DNA of 64,000 nucleotides from Solenopsis invicta (GCF_016802725.1 NC_052671.1:9839501-9903500); one strand, 5' to 3'. Positions 13,421 through 27,700 are shown, numbered from the stretch's first letter. Notes: a model not told the origin generated them from the sequence alone. Made by a program: numbers and translations.

Positions 13421-15754
13421 TATTTACGTCCAATAATTTATTCAAGTTACAGTTAAGCTAACTGTCGGCTGGGTCACCATACATTATAAAAACAGGTTTA
13501 AAGAAGAATACGTATGAATCGCAACTTGTCATTATATATTGAAATGTTCAATTATTAATTATATAAATTGTTAATGCATGGCACATTTAGAAATTTATGC
13601 GAAAAATAATCAGATAAAAATTTACTTATAAATAATATTAATTAATTAATTTTTTTATCATTAATATAATTTAAGCGAAGTACGTGGCGTTAAATAAAGT
13701 AATGAAAGATGAATAATACTCTCATAAATATCTTTTATATCACAGAAATATGTTGCAGTAGTGCAATTTCTGGGTTGTGTTTAAAATTATATTAATAATA
13801 TAATTACACATGAAGGGCGAAGCAATTGCATTTGTAAACTTTTAAATTATCTGAGACTGAAAGGACATACACAATTCGAACTTGTCCATGTAATCTGCTC
13901 GGCCTGTCGGAGGTTGGTTAGTTGTTGGATGAGAAAGAGGCAAAAAGTTCGAAAAAAGTTGCTCGGCGTGTAGGGACCAGTCAGACCAAGTACTCGACCA
14001 ATCTGTCTATCGCGAGAGACCAGCCTATTTTTTTCTCTCTTTAATCCACTGTTTCTACGTTAGACTCCAGTCTCAGATCGATCGTCTACTGCGTATCTCA
14101 AAACATTTCCGGTTCTACACGATAGACATACCATTGGTATCGGTGCATCTTTACAATAAAATGTCGAAGAACTAAAAACATTTAGACAACTGAAAATGCA
14201 CTCTCTAAACCGAAATATTTAAATTAACATTAAAATTTGCGACTTCTATATAATACAATTAAAATCGAGCAAGGTTAGTATATTATAGTAAGATCTTAAT
14301 GCTAGAATTATCTCTGAATTTTTACTGATTTCAATGCCACATTTGTAATTATGTCGATCAGTGACTTTTCCATTGTCTTTCACTAATAATACTTTGATTT
14401 CAATCAGCGAGAGTACCTTCTTAATTGAAGTTACTGAAAGACAGTGAATAGTTACTGAAGATCACAGTTAGAAGTATAACTCTGCAAATCAGTGAATAAT
14501 ACACTGATTCCAATTTAGAGAGTTAGTAATAATCAGAAAATATTCTTTAATCTTTGTGCCATATTCTCTGAAAAGAAAAGAAATTCCGTAAACTCTGTTA
14601 GCTATTAAATAGCTAAGAAAAGAAATACAAATTAATATTATTATAAATGTCATATAGTTTATTTGTCCTTTTTATTCGTTATTCGGTTAGATGATTGAGA
14701 CCACTTGGTGCCTTGCTTTGAAAATTCCGTTTGTTTTTCTTTTTACATAGTACATTCATTATATACGCTTCCTTTACTTTTCGTATAAATTCGTATCTGT
14801 ATCAAGCTCATAATTCAGACAGTCGAGCAGTTAATTCTCAGGTAGAATTCATGTCGTAGGCCAAGAAAGTTGTATATCTCCGGCTTTTCGAAGTTCTATC
14901 AAGTGACGTTCATGCCTGAGTAAACCGGGGAGCCTGCTCCACCTGGTAGCGTATTTGCCAAAGACGTTTACGGCACCGGCGTACAGTTGATCCATTTCTC
15001 TGCAAATACCGGTGCGATAAGAGGAAATCCGACGCACTCTGTACACCTTAATAGAGGATTTCGAGTTTCGGAGACGTCACCGGGGGGGGGAGATTATTTT
15101 TGCCGTCGTATCCGGCGACGTTTACTTGTGCAATCACACACGAGCAAGCGTTAGCTGCAACCGTTTTAATAAACTGCCGGGAGCTATTTGCATTTCTTTC
15201 GATGGCTGCTTACCCGACGAATAAAATCGCAGTTTTTACTAAGGTCGGTTGCCTTGAATTATATCTGTCAACAGCTTTCTCAAGGGAATGAAAAATGGAA
15301 GGAACGCCGAAAGCAGCAATTATTCTCAAGGAGGAAATAGAAATTAATCTTTTAAAACCGTTTTAGCAATTACTTCAATGTAGTCGGTTAGGGAGTCACC
15401 AGAGAGTACAAACAGGGTAAAAGAAATAAACATATTTATCGAGTGACTTGGATTATGATGTCGGAAAATCATATTTTTTTCTCTTTCAGTACAGTGCTAA
15501 ATAAATGAGTTCTTTCACGCGGCACGATTAGCATTTTATAAAATAATCTTGTAAAATGCGTTAGTAGCTTTTTTTGTTTATACATAATTGTAAATTTATA
15601 TCGAAGATTCTTCGAAGAGCTCGTTTACTTAAAATATGTTATTTACAATAAATATTTTTATTAAGATTTGTATTTATTTCTTTAACGAAGAATTATTTAT
15701 TAATAAAGTAGAATTTGACAGAATAGCACTGCATGAATCTTGAACCTTTATTTA
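13421..15754. other. Unassigned region, one weak open stretch
   Basis: Mostly AT-rich. A stretch at 14315-14530 repeats short CAGTGA/TTACTGA words. The minus-strand open frame 15046-14849 (65 codons, containing GICREMDQLYAGAVNVFGKY) has balanced composition and might be an exon. I see no clear flanking acceptor and donor pair and no family match. A run of ten G lies at about 15082. Confidence 0.4.
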
Positions 15755-16570
15755 TAAAAAAGGAAAATGCCTACTATGGACATTAGGGCAATCTCTATTA
15801 TCTCTGTTATTAAGTGACGAACTGCTTATGAAATTATTTGTTTAATACATATATAGTTCGCCATTTTTTAGTGGCGCTAATACACAACAGCTGACAATTG
15901 TTATAAAAAATTTTTTAACTTTAAGTACTTTGAAATTTTTTTCAAGTACATTTTAGCACTTAACTACACAAGTACTTCTTAATTTTTTTAACTTGAGCGT
16001 ATTATCACACGAATGTACATTTGAATGCTTTTTTGTTTAAGTTTTTATTTGCCTTTCAAGTTATGCAAGGTTAAATAATAACATGGGATTTTGATAATAT
16101 AACTTTTCAAGCAAAATTTTTATATGGAAATATTTCTTCGATAAATCGATTGTCACTCTAGAAGACTGCGTTCAGAAACAGAGGTATCATTTTGTGTTTG
16201 TCATTTAATATTAAACAAATGATATCTCTAATGATATCTCTAATGCTTCTAAACGCAGGAAAATTCTAAACGATGGAAAACTATACAGTTTTGTAACAAA
16301 ACACTGTGTTTTTTAAATTAAATTAGTTTTTTAAATTTAATTTTGAGCTAGCCGTACTATCATCATTTTTCTTCTTCTACTAATTATGCAGTGCGTGACG
16401 TCTTTATAAATCACGTTCTAAGTAATAAATATTTTATTACTCTGAATCTAGAATCTGTTAAACAACACTTTGACAAAAATAATCGTTCAAACTTCACTAT
16501 AAAATATTGCCTATTAACAGAGTTATTCAATAAAATAAAAATGGGTGCCATATTGTCTCTTTCTTTATCT
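15755..16570 (+). mobile_element. MITE family 1, copy 1 (diverged)
   Basis: This aligns along its length with the copies at 36527-37406 and 43889-44728. Shared landmarks in order are a TTATTAAGTGACGAA block, TTTTAGTGGCGCTAATA, ATTATCACACGAATGTACAT, TTCTTCGATAAATCGATTGT and ATGGGTGCCATATTG. The left terminal repeat is blurred. A 64-codon open stretch at 16391-16585 shares FINHVLSNKYF with the truncated copy at 55.4 kb, which may be a relic of a coding ancestor. The right end runs into a long inverted repeat. Confidence 0.65.
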
Positions 16571-16803
16571 TTTTTTAAATTTTGAGACAATTTTTATAGT
16601 TGCTGAAATTACGTAATTTTATCACAATTCTACCGGATTCTACTGTGAACTAAAAATTGTAATAAAATTACGTAATCTCAGTAACTATAAAAATGTCTCA
16701 AATTTTAGAAAAGATGAAGAAGAAGGAGATGTGATACCTATTTTTATTTTGTTAAATAACTTTGTTAATAACCAATATTTTATATTGAAACTCGAACGAT
16801 TCA
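16440..16803. repeat. Long inverted repeat built from two opposed MITE family 1 ends
   Basis: The arms are roughly 170-180 bp. The centre is a near-perfect hairpin: TTGAGACAATTTTTATAG...TTTTATCACAATT (16581-16628) pairs with AATTGTAATAAAATTACG...AAAAATGTCTCAA (16653-16698). Outward from it, ATAAAAATGGGTGCCATATTG on the left mirrors CATATCTCC/ATACCTATTTTTAT on the right, and further pairs continue to about 16800. It is either a head-to-head double insertion or a foldback derivative. A transcript across it would form a long hairpin RNA. Confidence 0.65.
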
Positions 16804-19717
16804 CGTATGTTCATTCGCGATAGTCTAGAATGGCTAGGATTCGCGCAAAATCTCAGCCTTCGGAGCGCACCTGCGTATCAATGCGTGTCCTCGAGCGTGA
16901 ACTCGACGAGCAACTTTGAAGGCGCGTTGCCGGGCCGGCGTATCGAAGAAATTAACGAAGCGGCGCGTTTTTTCGCGAATCCTCCGCCGAGCGATCTCGC
17001 TGCCGCGTAGGAGGGATAATGGTCGGCGTCATCATCAAAACACGTCCCTCCGCGTCGTGCCGCGCGTTGAAAATCGATTTCGCGCAGAACGGCATGGCGG
17101 CTGCGGCGGCGAAGGAGCGTCGCCGCTTCTTGCCGTCTCCGGCTCCGATTCTGCTTCGTGGCCGTGGGGAACCGTTAATCGTGTATACCATACGCAGGAA
17201 AGGATCAGGTTGTCGGATGACTTCGCAACCGACGCGAACAGCCTCTATGCATCTATTCAACTCGCATTTCTCTCTCTTTCTCGGCGCGCCACCGCATAAA
17301 ACACCGATGTTTCTTTCGCATGTATCTGCAGCCTCCCGCGATTCGCAGCGATACTCGCTGCTGAATGAGGTATTTTTCGTCAATGGTTACAGCGAAGTGC
17401 GCGCAGATGCGACATGAATTCGCTCGTACGATATGTACGCGATGTTTCATCAATGTCGAAAACAATAACGCCCATACACTCGACGACTAACGAACCACAA
17501 TATTGTCGCGCCGGGAAGGATCTTTTTACATGTACTTCCGTTATTTGCCGACCTGTCATCCAGTCGTTGCATACGCTAATTTGTCTCTCGTGCGTTTTTA
17601 CTTAAGCCTCATGACCCATTAATGCAATTACATACAGAGAGAGAGAGAGAGAGTGAGAGAGAGATATGTCAGAAATAAAATATCATTAAAATTTCATTCC
17701 CTTCTCTTCTCTCTTAATATATATCGAAATAAATTAATTTCTGTTGTGCTATCACCTGCATTTAAATAAGTGAATAAAACACGAATAATGATTTTTCGAC
17801 GATGTAACGAATGTGTGAATTAATAAATTGCTGTAAATTTTAATCAATCGTCATGAGATTTATTTTCACTGAAAGCGCATGGGATGCATATAAATTGAAT
17901 TATACGAGAATTCATTAATGAAGGAAATTGGAGAAGAGAGTTATTGGCACATTTTGCAAGTCCACTCTACCAAATGCAAGCACTGACGCGATATCAAAAA
18001 AAGACTCATTTAGCTTGACGCATGGTGCAAAGAAAGAAATTCATATGGTTTCTCGCTCCTGACGTCATAATCCAATATAGCTGCAGTGACAGACCAGGAG
18101 TCTTAAATCCAAGTGACGCGAAACTTTTCACGGCGAGAAGAGAGAAACGCGCTCGCTCTCATGTCGCGAATATGAACATATTATAAAAGTAATGGTTAAG
18201 AAGAATATTGCATTAAAGTGGCATATGAGAGGAACGTACCAGAGGGGCGTCGATTTTTATCGAAATCCTAAATTCTTCGCCACTCGTCGTTATGAAGAAA
18301 TGATACTTGGGTCGTATATTCAATATCGCGCGTGACGTCGACACGTTTCACACGCACACACATATATATGTATATACATCTGCGTTTCTTTTTGGAGCGG
18401 AATATTTGTGTAATGCTCGAGCTTATAGCCGAAGACAAACGATGCGATATTCGCAAGCATGCGAGAAAACTATTAGCATTCCCGTAATACATTCTGGTTG
18501 CGTTATTCAAGTAACACTCTAACGTCATACAATCTTTAAGTTGGAAATTGCTCAAAGTTTATGTTCGACGTGTAAAGAATACTCGATAAGATATCGTTGA
18601 TGATTAGCACATGATTTATGAGTCCCTTATACTTCTGCACTTCCAATTACATTTTAAGAACAACCGTTCATGTCTATTCATGGAGAAAGCTCGTTAAATT
18701 CTCAAATTGTGTAGCATAACGTAACGAATTGCAGCATATGGCGCAAATTTAGATTCAACTTTGCGAAATAATTCTGTAAAACGTAGCAATTTAGCACAAA
18801 TGGCTGGTAAAGATTCAGCATCTCCCTAACGGTATCAACCCTCCGGTTTGGTCGAAAAATTACGAAGCTTTTACAGCTCGCAACCTTGGGCCATTTAATT
18901 AAAGTATCTTTGTACGTCTCTGTTAAATTTTAAATTGTTTGTAATAATACACGTTATTGCAACGAAATATATAATTTAGTTATTATATTATACATGATAG
19001 TAATTATTACATCGTAAGGATATCGAAAAGATTTTGTGGAATTTGATCCGCGAGTGGTCGTCGTAAAAAGTTACGCCGTCAGTTTGAGCAAAACGTTGTA
19101 ATGCTTCCGCAGACTCAGGCCAAGTTCTATAGTAAATAAAAAATGCAGGCAACAAGATTCACGCAAATCTGTCGACATGAAAAGTAAAATTCCTTAAGGA
19201 CAAGAATAGGACGAGTGAGAAAGACTTGTAGAATTACATAAAACTATAAAGCGACAAAGAGAATAACTAAAAGATTTAAATTTTTAATAATTAATAAGTA
19301 ACTTAACAGTATTAGGCTCACATAATTGAATTAGACGTATAAAGGTAATGCCAATAGAGCCGATGGCTGTTCGTGTGTAATATATGGCTTTATTATTCAA
19401 TAAAATTAATTACTATGTAGAATGTTCAATGAATTAATAATCTCGGCTCTGTAATTTGGACGATCTTAGCACAAGTTATTAACAATTATAGTGAACATTA
19501 CAGTACTTAAGATTGGTATATAATTAATTAACAATGGTTATTACAAAGTATTGTACGTGTGCTGTACATTTCAATTGTTAATAATTAATATATGAAAAAT
19601 AGTTTTCATTAAATTGTTGTATTTGTAACAACTTATGAAGTATAATGTAGGTACACATCTTGTATATGATCTCTACATATTTATTTAAATTTTTTATAGT
19701 TATTATCTAGTTTTATA
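16804..19717. other. Unassigned region: GC-rich island and (GA)n tract
   Basis: A GC-rich island at 16800-17480 is open in several frames on both strands, which argues for composition over coding. A (GA)n microsatellite lies at 17636-17664. The rest is AT-rich with nothing recognised. Confidence 0.5.
17636..17664. repeat. (GA)n microsatellite
   Basis: About 14 GA units with a single GT interruption, at the 3' edge of a GC-rich island. Confidence 0.9.
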
Positions 19718-19935
19718 CACCGAAGAAAAGTTATTCAAAAACTAAATTATTTAGTCCGATATGATCAACTAAACATTGGGTTGATTCAACAGTTATTTAG
19801 TTGCACAAAGAAAAGTATAGTTTATTTATGTCTACCATTAAAATATTTTAATCACTTAATTAAATCAACTCAATATGTAGTTGCACGTTACTGGATTGTA
19901 TATTTTAGTTTTTCAACAAATTTTTTTTTAGTGTG
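19718..19935. mobile_element. Small TA-flanked inverted-repeat MITE
   Basis: The left end CACCGAAGAAAAGTTATTCAAAAACTAA and the right end read inward CACACTAAAAAAAAATTTGTTGAAAAACTAA are imperfect inverted repeats. Inner blocks (GATCAACTAAACATTGGGTTGATT against CAACTACATATTGAGTTGATT) extend the pairing. A TA lies on each side. Length is about 218 bp with no coding content. Confidence 0.6.
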
Positions 19936-20408
19936 TAATTACTATTTCTACTAATTACTTATTTTGATGACTATAACGCCCTATATTTTATATATGCGTT
20001 TTACTTTTATATTATTCAAAATTTTAACTGTTTAAGCAAATAAAACATTCCGCGCGATTAGTTAGAGGCCAAACTCGTGCACCGTTCCGTAACTAGGAAA
20101 CACTAATTCCGAATGTATGTAAATCATTCAGGCATACCTGCCGCGTCGAATCATCTATCTTCGGGAACTTTCCGTTTGCTCGCGGCGCAAGAACAGCAAA
20201 GGATGAACTTCAAGAGCAACATCAATCTGAGATCTACGGCGAAGTTAAGTGAAAAAGTTCGATGCTCGCGAAATGAATTCGAACGGAGTAACGTAGGCGT
20301 AACGCGTTCCCGCTCGAGAGAAGCGATCGAGAGCGCGACGGGCAAAGGCACCTTTATCCGAAGAACCATGGCTGGTTTGAAAAGAAGGCGAACAGCAATG
20401 GGGAGAAA

Positions 20409-20434
20409 AAGAGAAAGAGAGAGAGAGAGAGAGT
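20409..20434. repeat. (GA)n microsatellite
   Basis: A short GA run within a GC-rich island (20110-20520). It produces the Arg/Glu and Ser/Leu runs seen in overlapping open frames, which are not taken as genes. Confidence 0.85.
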
Positions 20435-20733
20435 GGCGCGGCACGGGGGTGGACGGAGATTCGCAATCATGCGAACGGAATAATTGCGCCCAGGGAATTA
20501 ACGTGCGTTGGGTATAGAGGACAAGTCAGTGTAATTGTTGGCGCTAATTAATTAATAGCTTCGAGTCCGGCTGATTAAACAAGCGAATGCGCAAGGGGCA
20601 CTCGAGAAAGGGGTAGAAATACGATCGTTTTCCTTTTGTATTTTTTTTTCCTCGCGTTCCAGCGGACTGGTGTGAAATGAGATACGACGAAAAAATCGCA
20701 AAAATCGATCGTAAAATAATTAACAAAGAATTA

Positions 20734-20856
20734 GTATTCAGAACGCTCTTATAAAGATGTTGGCGCGATTTTTTGCCATTCTGTCTTTATCCTTCATTAG
20801 ACAAGGATAGATCGACAAAAAAAGCGCTAACATCTTTGTAAGCGCGTTCTGAATAC
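20734..20856. repeat. Foldback element with about 55-bp arms
   Basis: GTATTCAGAACGC at 20734-20746 is perfectly inverted as GCGTTCTGAATAC at 20844-20856. The inner arms continue as AAAGATGTTGGCGCGATTTT against AAAAAAAGCGCTAACATCTTT with a few mismatches. The loop is under 10 nt. A transcript would fold as a pre-miRNA-sized hairpin, but a small MITE is the simpler reading. Confidence 0.7.
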
Positions 20857-21674
20857 GGTCCAATGTCTATACGTCTTTTTATTACTACAGAATATTCTTG
20901 CTTTTGCACTATCATCGAGACAAAGAAACAGATTATTTTCTCCCCTGCCGCGGTAACCAATTTTCTTTGGAATATTTAAAGCCGTTGAAAAGCTAAAATA
21001 ATCGTATCCGCTATTTGTGCTCGCTGAATCTGAATTAAGAAGCATCGATATTTTATCGTAAATTACTTTTTGCCTTGCCTGTAAAAAATCTAACTCGCGA
21101 AATCAAAATTTAACTCGATAGATTGATCGTGCGGTCTGATTAAAAGCGAATCTACTTTTGCAGTCGCGAATCTGACGGGCGATATTAAATTATGTGCTAT
21201 ATTAGTTAACACTAGACCTTTTATTCTTATCGTCCAGTCGTCGTTCAATCGTTAGTCCGTCGTCTTTACAAAAGCGGACCTTCGCACAGGCAGGTTCTAG
21301 CTCAGCAAATTATTAACAATCAGGCAGGTGTTTGCGCGGTTCACGAGATTTGCTAACAAGGCGGCATTTTCGAGGTGCGGACTTGAGGCATATAATTATA
21401 TCCCTGCCTCCCTATGCGTATGCATGCTTCGATACCAGCCTCCTCTATATAGGGTGTGCCGATCGCTTGGATAACCGAATGATGCCTCTGAGCCGTGTAC
21501 TCGTTATGGCAAAATATAGGGAACACGAATATAAATTCCTGTATGAACATCAGGAATTGATACAATAAAAAATATAGACACTTAATAGACACGTAAATGT
21601 AAAAATTATTCCGTCGATACGTGTTATACATATTTTATATAACGTGCATTAACTCTTTGTCAAAGCTTAAAAAA

Positions 21675-21790
21675 GCACTCTCTAAATTCTTTGGAGTAGA
21701 AATCCAGCCAAAAGGCCGGATTTTCATTCTTTTAGAATGAGATTCTACTTCAAAAGAGTGAGATTCCACTCCAAAGAATTTAGAGAGCAT
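21675..21790. repeat. Foldback element, about 115 bp
   Basis: Left arm GCACTCTCTAAATTCTTTGG (21675 on) and right arm CCAAAGAATTTAGAGAGCAT (to 21790) are reverse complements apart from one or two bases. Inside is a second small palindrome, CATTCTTTTAGAATG. It is typical of a short MITE and no gene overlaps it convincingly. Confidence 0.7.
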
Positions 21791-24700
21791 TGTGACAAAT
21801 GCATAATTTTTCATTAAAAAGAAACATGGGCATGTATCTATATGACAGTAGAAATAGAATAATTGTCGTACATTATTTCTTACAACATCGAACATTACAA
21901 ACTAATCTAAATGCAATCCTTATTTATGAAAAATCGATTCGGAGTGTAAATGATCTCGATGATGTACGGAGCGTTGACTCGAGTGCAAGGAACACGGCAG
22001 AGAAATGCCTATCGCGGTACGAATGGATAGAAGAGTCCTCGATGCCTTCAGCAATTCCGCAAATCAATTTGCAATACGCGGAACAGGCACGCTCAGTGGC
22101 TAGGCAGTTTGCGTACGGTCCAGGGACGTCTGTTGGCTTCATAAATTGTTACTCGTTACGGTCGTCATTACGCTTGCCTGGAAGAGATTCTACGCTATTG
22201 CACCGACTCCATCGTCCTAACTAAAGCCGTGGCTCGCGCGAATCGGCGAAGCGATCGCGCGAGTCGTTACGATCGCGGGACTTCGCTAAAGTCTAGCAGA
22301 AAGTACGGGTAACGTGGGATTTCTAAGTGTAGAAGCGAGGTACGTTTCCGGCACGAGAAGGGACATATTAGCGCGACGTGCGTGCGCATTAAGCGTGGAA
22401 AATGGTCTAAGGTACACCGGTTGTAACTGGGAGCCGTCGAATTCAGCCACCCTGTACATTGTCCGTTGCAGCGCCCGGTTGGCCGCGGCGTGAAACCGGT
22501 GGGTATGATTACCCACTTTAGTTAACGATCTTCGTAGCCCCATGGCAGTTCCGAAAGGTCAGAAAGAAAACCGCAAGGAGATCGGGAGAACGAAGAGAGA
22601 GAGAGAGAAAGCGGAACGTTGCCGTCGACTCGCAGTCGTCGACGGTTATATCCGCCTCTGCTTTTGTCCCGCGCACAGGTTTTTGCACTTGTGAAACGCG
22701 ATTAACAAAGAAAAAGGAAAAAAAGGAGAGATCGACAATAAGCGCGGAAATATTTGCTAACAAACTCGTGAGCCTCACAACGGAATTACTTCGGAACTTT
22801 AAAGTCCGCGACTACGACCTTGTGTGCTTTTACGTCACGATTATGAAGTCGATTAAACTTACAAAACGCGCGGGCAACGGAAGTGTCTCGTATTTTCTTT
22901 TGTTTTAGAGACAGCGCGGTACTTTTTCTGTAAGGTAAACTGCAATTACGAGATATGAGTTGGGGGAAACGAAAACAAATGGGATTCATCGTGTTAATAT
23001 CGCGTGAGCATATTTTTCGGTGTATAAAATATCGGTAAATATTTAAACAAATTTAATGAGCAATGTGATGTTCAAAAGATGTTAATTATTAATTAAAGAT
23101 TTATTTTATACATATTTTAAATCGTTTACATAATAAATATCTTATTATTTTTAATGTGGTGAAAATATCACATGGTTCACACGAAAATATTTATATAGAG
23201 GGACACAGTTATTTTGTTGCTATAATATCAACAAATTTACCATTTATCACACGTTACATATGTAAAATAGAAATATATTTCAACTATCCATTTGCTGAAA
23301 GAGGGTAAGGTACATCGACTTTTTACATCGTTTAGTGAGACTGCTAGTTTCTACAATTAACTTGTGAAATTGTGACGCACTGTGCAATTGCAGTGCATTT
23401 TTGCATTTCTATCTAATTGCTTCGGTTACCGTCAACCGCAATCACGCAGATAGATTGCGAGAAAAATTCCTAATAATAAACTTTCCCTTTAAAGAAAATT
23501 ACGCAGATTAAAATTGCGATTCTATGCGTCGCGAATCCAATGCGGAAGATAAAATGCGCGTGTGAAGAAACTGTTTCATTCTGAAAGCAGACATCGTCGA
23601 GCGCACCGACGGATGGATCCGCCAACACACACACACGGTCACCCTGTAAAATATAATATTTTATGACGATCCCCCAATGACGTATTGTGGGCAATGCGTA
23701 AACATAGAAGTTGATACAATTCACCCCTCGGCGCGGCGCCCATGCGTGTGACATAACTACAGCAATCTCGGCCGTATTTCACTGGACGTGCACGCCGCGT
23801 GACAGGCAGTATGCAAAACGCGTGCGTGTTCGCGGGCGTGAAATTACACGCCGTATATACAAGTAACCCGGCCTCTACGTACGTGCGCGCATATAACGCG
23901 CCGATCAACGCGCGCGGGGATCAGTGCCACGGGGCGAAAACCCTTACCTCGGAATTTCGTAAATGGGCCCGCTGTGAGCGCAATTAGTGTAATAAAGTGC
24001 TGGATGTGCACCTGACGGCGGAATTGCGTATTCACGCGCGCGCTAATTCACACGGCTCTGATGCCGCCGCCGTAGCCGTGCCGTTGATGCTGCTGCAGCC
24101 AATACCGATTCGATAAAGCAGAGATTCAACGTGACAAATGGAACGAGTGGAGAAACACTACCGACGTTACCACCTAGCGACGTATTTAAGTAGAAAAGTT
24201 ACGCTACGTTACAACTTGATCCTACCCAAAACAGATTATGTGTTTCAAATGCTCGCGCGCTTTAATCACGTTCTAACGAACGTTGTTCGAGTGGAGCAGT
24301 TAGACTGACCGTAATTAAAACGTGATACGTCAGACGAGAAATAAATCAGAAATAAAAATATTACCCTCGTTACTCAGATCGAAGATTCAGCTGCAGTGGA
24401 GTCGATTTATCGTTTATAGACTTACTTATTAATATGTGATTGAATATTCTGTTTCAACTATTTTGAAAATAAACGTTTTAAATAAATTAATAAAGAGAAG
24501 CGTACGTGTGTGTCCGCGAGTAATTTGCAAGTGTAATCCGCGTTTTTGCGGATCGCGAGCGATTCCATGAAGATTTTATATTATGCATGGATGATTGGAT
24601 GATCGCAGCGCACAGACAAATACATTATTAACCGCAAGTACGTTTGGCTTAATGGAAACGCGGATGCGGCCTGATTCGTCCAATAAATGATTACGTTGTA

Positions 24701-27700
24701 GTGATCTTGCACATAACGAATTCACGTTTAAATGGAGGATAACGAGACCGTTCCTCTCGTAAGTGTAGAAAGGTCGTACACGCTGTTTGTACGATCATAA
24801 TTAACCGGCGGGCGCGCTCTTTCCTCTCCGAGATTTTTTTTCCGGTGCTCTCTTCCGCCGGTCAGTAATTAATCGCATGGCGCGCGAATGACGTTTTATT
24901 TAATTTCGTCATTATATCTGGCTTCAAGCGTACGAACGTACGGGGGAGAGCCGACAGTAATAATTAAAATCTTTCGGTTCGACAGCTCTCGCGCATTGAA
25001 CCGTGCGTCGAGATGGGAACGTATTGTACAAGAGCGCAAAGGTTCAACGATGGGGGTTTGGTTTCATTAATATTTTCCGATCGAGCAAAAAGTCGCGCGA
25101 CGCTCTGCGCCCGTGTAATTGTTGATGATGGCCAACTGTTTTCGTTCAACAACTCAGTCCGCATATGCGTTTACCGTTCTCACGCATATAATTGTCTCTC
25201 GTTTCGCGAACACGCTGATAGGCTCGAACTTAATTTACAAACTTAATAACAAATCCTTTGTATTACTTGGCGAAATATCGAAATGTTTTCTCGTACGTTT
25301 CAACTTCCCACTCTCCGTAAATTTGCCGTACGCGTAAAATAAGTAAGCAAAGGGCTCGCGACACGCAAAGTGTATTTTATGCGTACGACTATATTACATC
25401 GGGTGCATTAGGCAGCATGCAAATGACGGCCGGGCGCGATTTAATTGAAAATGTAATAATCCGGTTGGTTGTTAGCAGAGGCAAGATTAAAAAGCTGCCA
25501 TCTCTAAAGTTTTCAGGGATTCTCGCGAGAGAGGCTCGCGGAGTTTACGAATTTAATATAAACGGTATCCCCTAGCATACACGTTTGAAGATTGGAGTTT
25601 GCTCATGAAGGAAAATTGGTGCGCGTATAATCGATGCAAATATTTTATCGTGTTTTTGCCCGATGTTTCTGAGAGATATATTTTTTAACAAACATCTGGC
25701 TCTTTTATGCTCACATTTTACAGTCTTTGATAATTAATACGTAAATGAATTAAGTACGACATTCATAATTAATTATTATTTGATGTTTAATTACAATCCT
25801 ATAAATCTATGATTATTCTATACGTACGCTTTTCAGAAATTCATAGCCTATAATTACTGATTATCTGGTCAATTGAACAACTCTAATATGTGATAATTAA
25901 TCGTTAATTGAACAACGTGATTTGAATGATGTCATGAGAGCTTCCCTTTATCTCGATTATTATTTCAATACAATATTTATAAAACGAATCCATTATTTAT
26001 TTATATTATGGGAAGGTTTTAAGACACAAAGAGCAACTTCGAAATTAGCAACTGATTAGATATAGAAGTAACTCCATCTATAAGTTGCAACTCGGCAAAT
26101 CAATCATTCAATCATTCTCTCAATGAATAAGAATTGACTGTGAATACTAATGATAGATACTTCAAACAGTGAATTGTAAAATAGAGACGCATATGTGACA
26201 TATGAATACTAATCTATAATTAGTCACGCGTTAAATTCCAAATTGAAAATAATGTTTATCTTTAAACATGAATACTTACACATTTAGTTTTTAATAAAAC
26301 AAAGTTATTATAAAAACTTATAAATGACAAAAATGTTTATTTCTTTGCTCTAATTTTGTACGCTTGTTCTCTCATTGTTTTCTAATAAAACATTCGTTGG
26401 TTATAAATATTTTTTATCTTGTCTATACCGCGTATATATGCAAGGAAAAAGTCAAGTCCGTGGCACCCATTAAATTAATTCGTTCTGTTGTTCGTTCTGA
26501 TAAAATGTCAAGATACGACATCATTATTTCAGGATAAAGGTAAAGATGTGTGTGTATGTGTGTGGAAAGGATGATATTGAGGTAGCTCTCGTTTCCTCGT
26601 ATACCGTATCTACAGATATTCGCATCCAGGTTTGGATATCATCAGATCAGATAAGTGCGCTTCCGCCGTATAGAAGAATTACAGGCCGCGCTGCGCCGGG
26701 CGCGAAAAGATGAATCAAGCCTTCGCAACGCCTTCTGTTTGACATACAGTACATTTCAAGTATATGGTTTGTGGAAATAATGCCGCACGGGGTCGGTAGA
26801 AGTACCATGTTAAAGGAATACTAATGCAATGAAAGGTTGCTTACAATGCACACGGCGAATGCGTTACATGAATAGATTTAACGAGAAAGAACAGACGTAT
26901 GTGTATATAATGAGATATTGATGCTGCGAATATAATTATATCAAATTCATGGCCATTATATGAAACTCACAGCTCTACAATTGTATTCTTCTGTATGAGA
27001 TTGAACTTAATATCATCCAACGAAACTTGTTTAGTCCACTGTATCCAGAAGTCTGATAATCTCGCGAATCTCGTTTATTATTTCTCACTTTTCCTTCCGG
27101 AGGTTGAGAAAGATGTAGCTCATCGGCAAAATGTGGTTCATCTAATCAACGATGGGAATCGAAAACATTTAACGCGCGTCAAAAATCATTAATCGCGTAA
27201 TCTTATTCCGATACGGCGTTCTCGTTTAATTAGTGCGGCATTAAGCTCGGAGATTTGCATCCCTTATCTTTGAGTACGTCCTAATGCCGCGACGTATGTA
27301 TGCGTTAACGTTGAGATGTCAAGCGTGCACGTGCGTAAGTGTGTACATCTGCTTCGATACAGTTGGAGTTTGAGACGATTATCAGGTGCGTATTTGGTGT
27401 AATGTGCGCGGAGTCCGGAGGCTTGGTCGGTAAACTCTCCAAGCTATCTCTCAGACACGCTCTCTCACTCATTATGTTATGTCATACGATTAAACGGCTG
27501 AAATTTCTGCAATACGCGGAAATTGCTGATTATAAAACTCATCACTTAAATTTACAATTTTTTGCTATTCAAGTTTATTACAACATATTTAGAATAACTT
27601 CAATATAGAAAAGTCAGAAGAAATACAATTTACAACCACTCTGTTATGTGTCTTTATGTCATAGTATTGTGTTGTCATTTTAGTTTTAATATTAACGAAA

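Noticed and set aside
16916..17417. Several 120-140 codon frames on both strands.
   Set aside because: Three frames are open over the same GC-rich island with equally poor protein character, so none can be preferred.
21799..22224. A 141-codon plus-strand frame.
   Set aside because: Its start lies next to a foldback element, and composition shifts from AT-rich to GC-rich midway with the underlying DNA. No motif.
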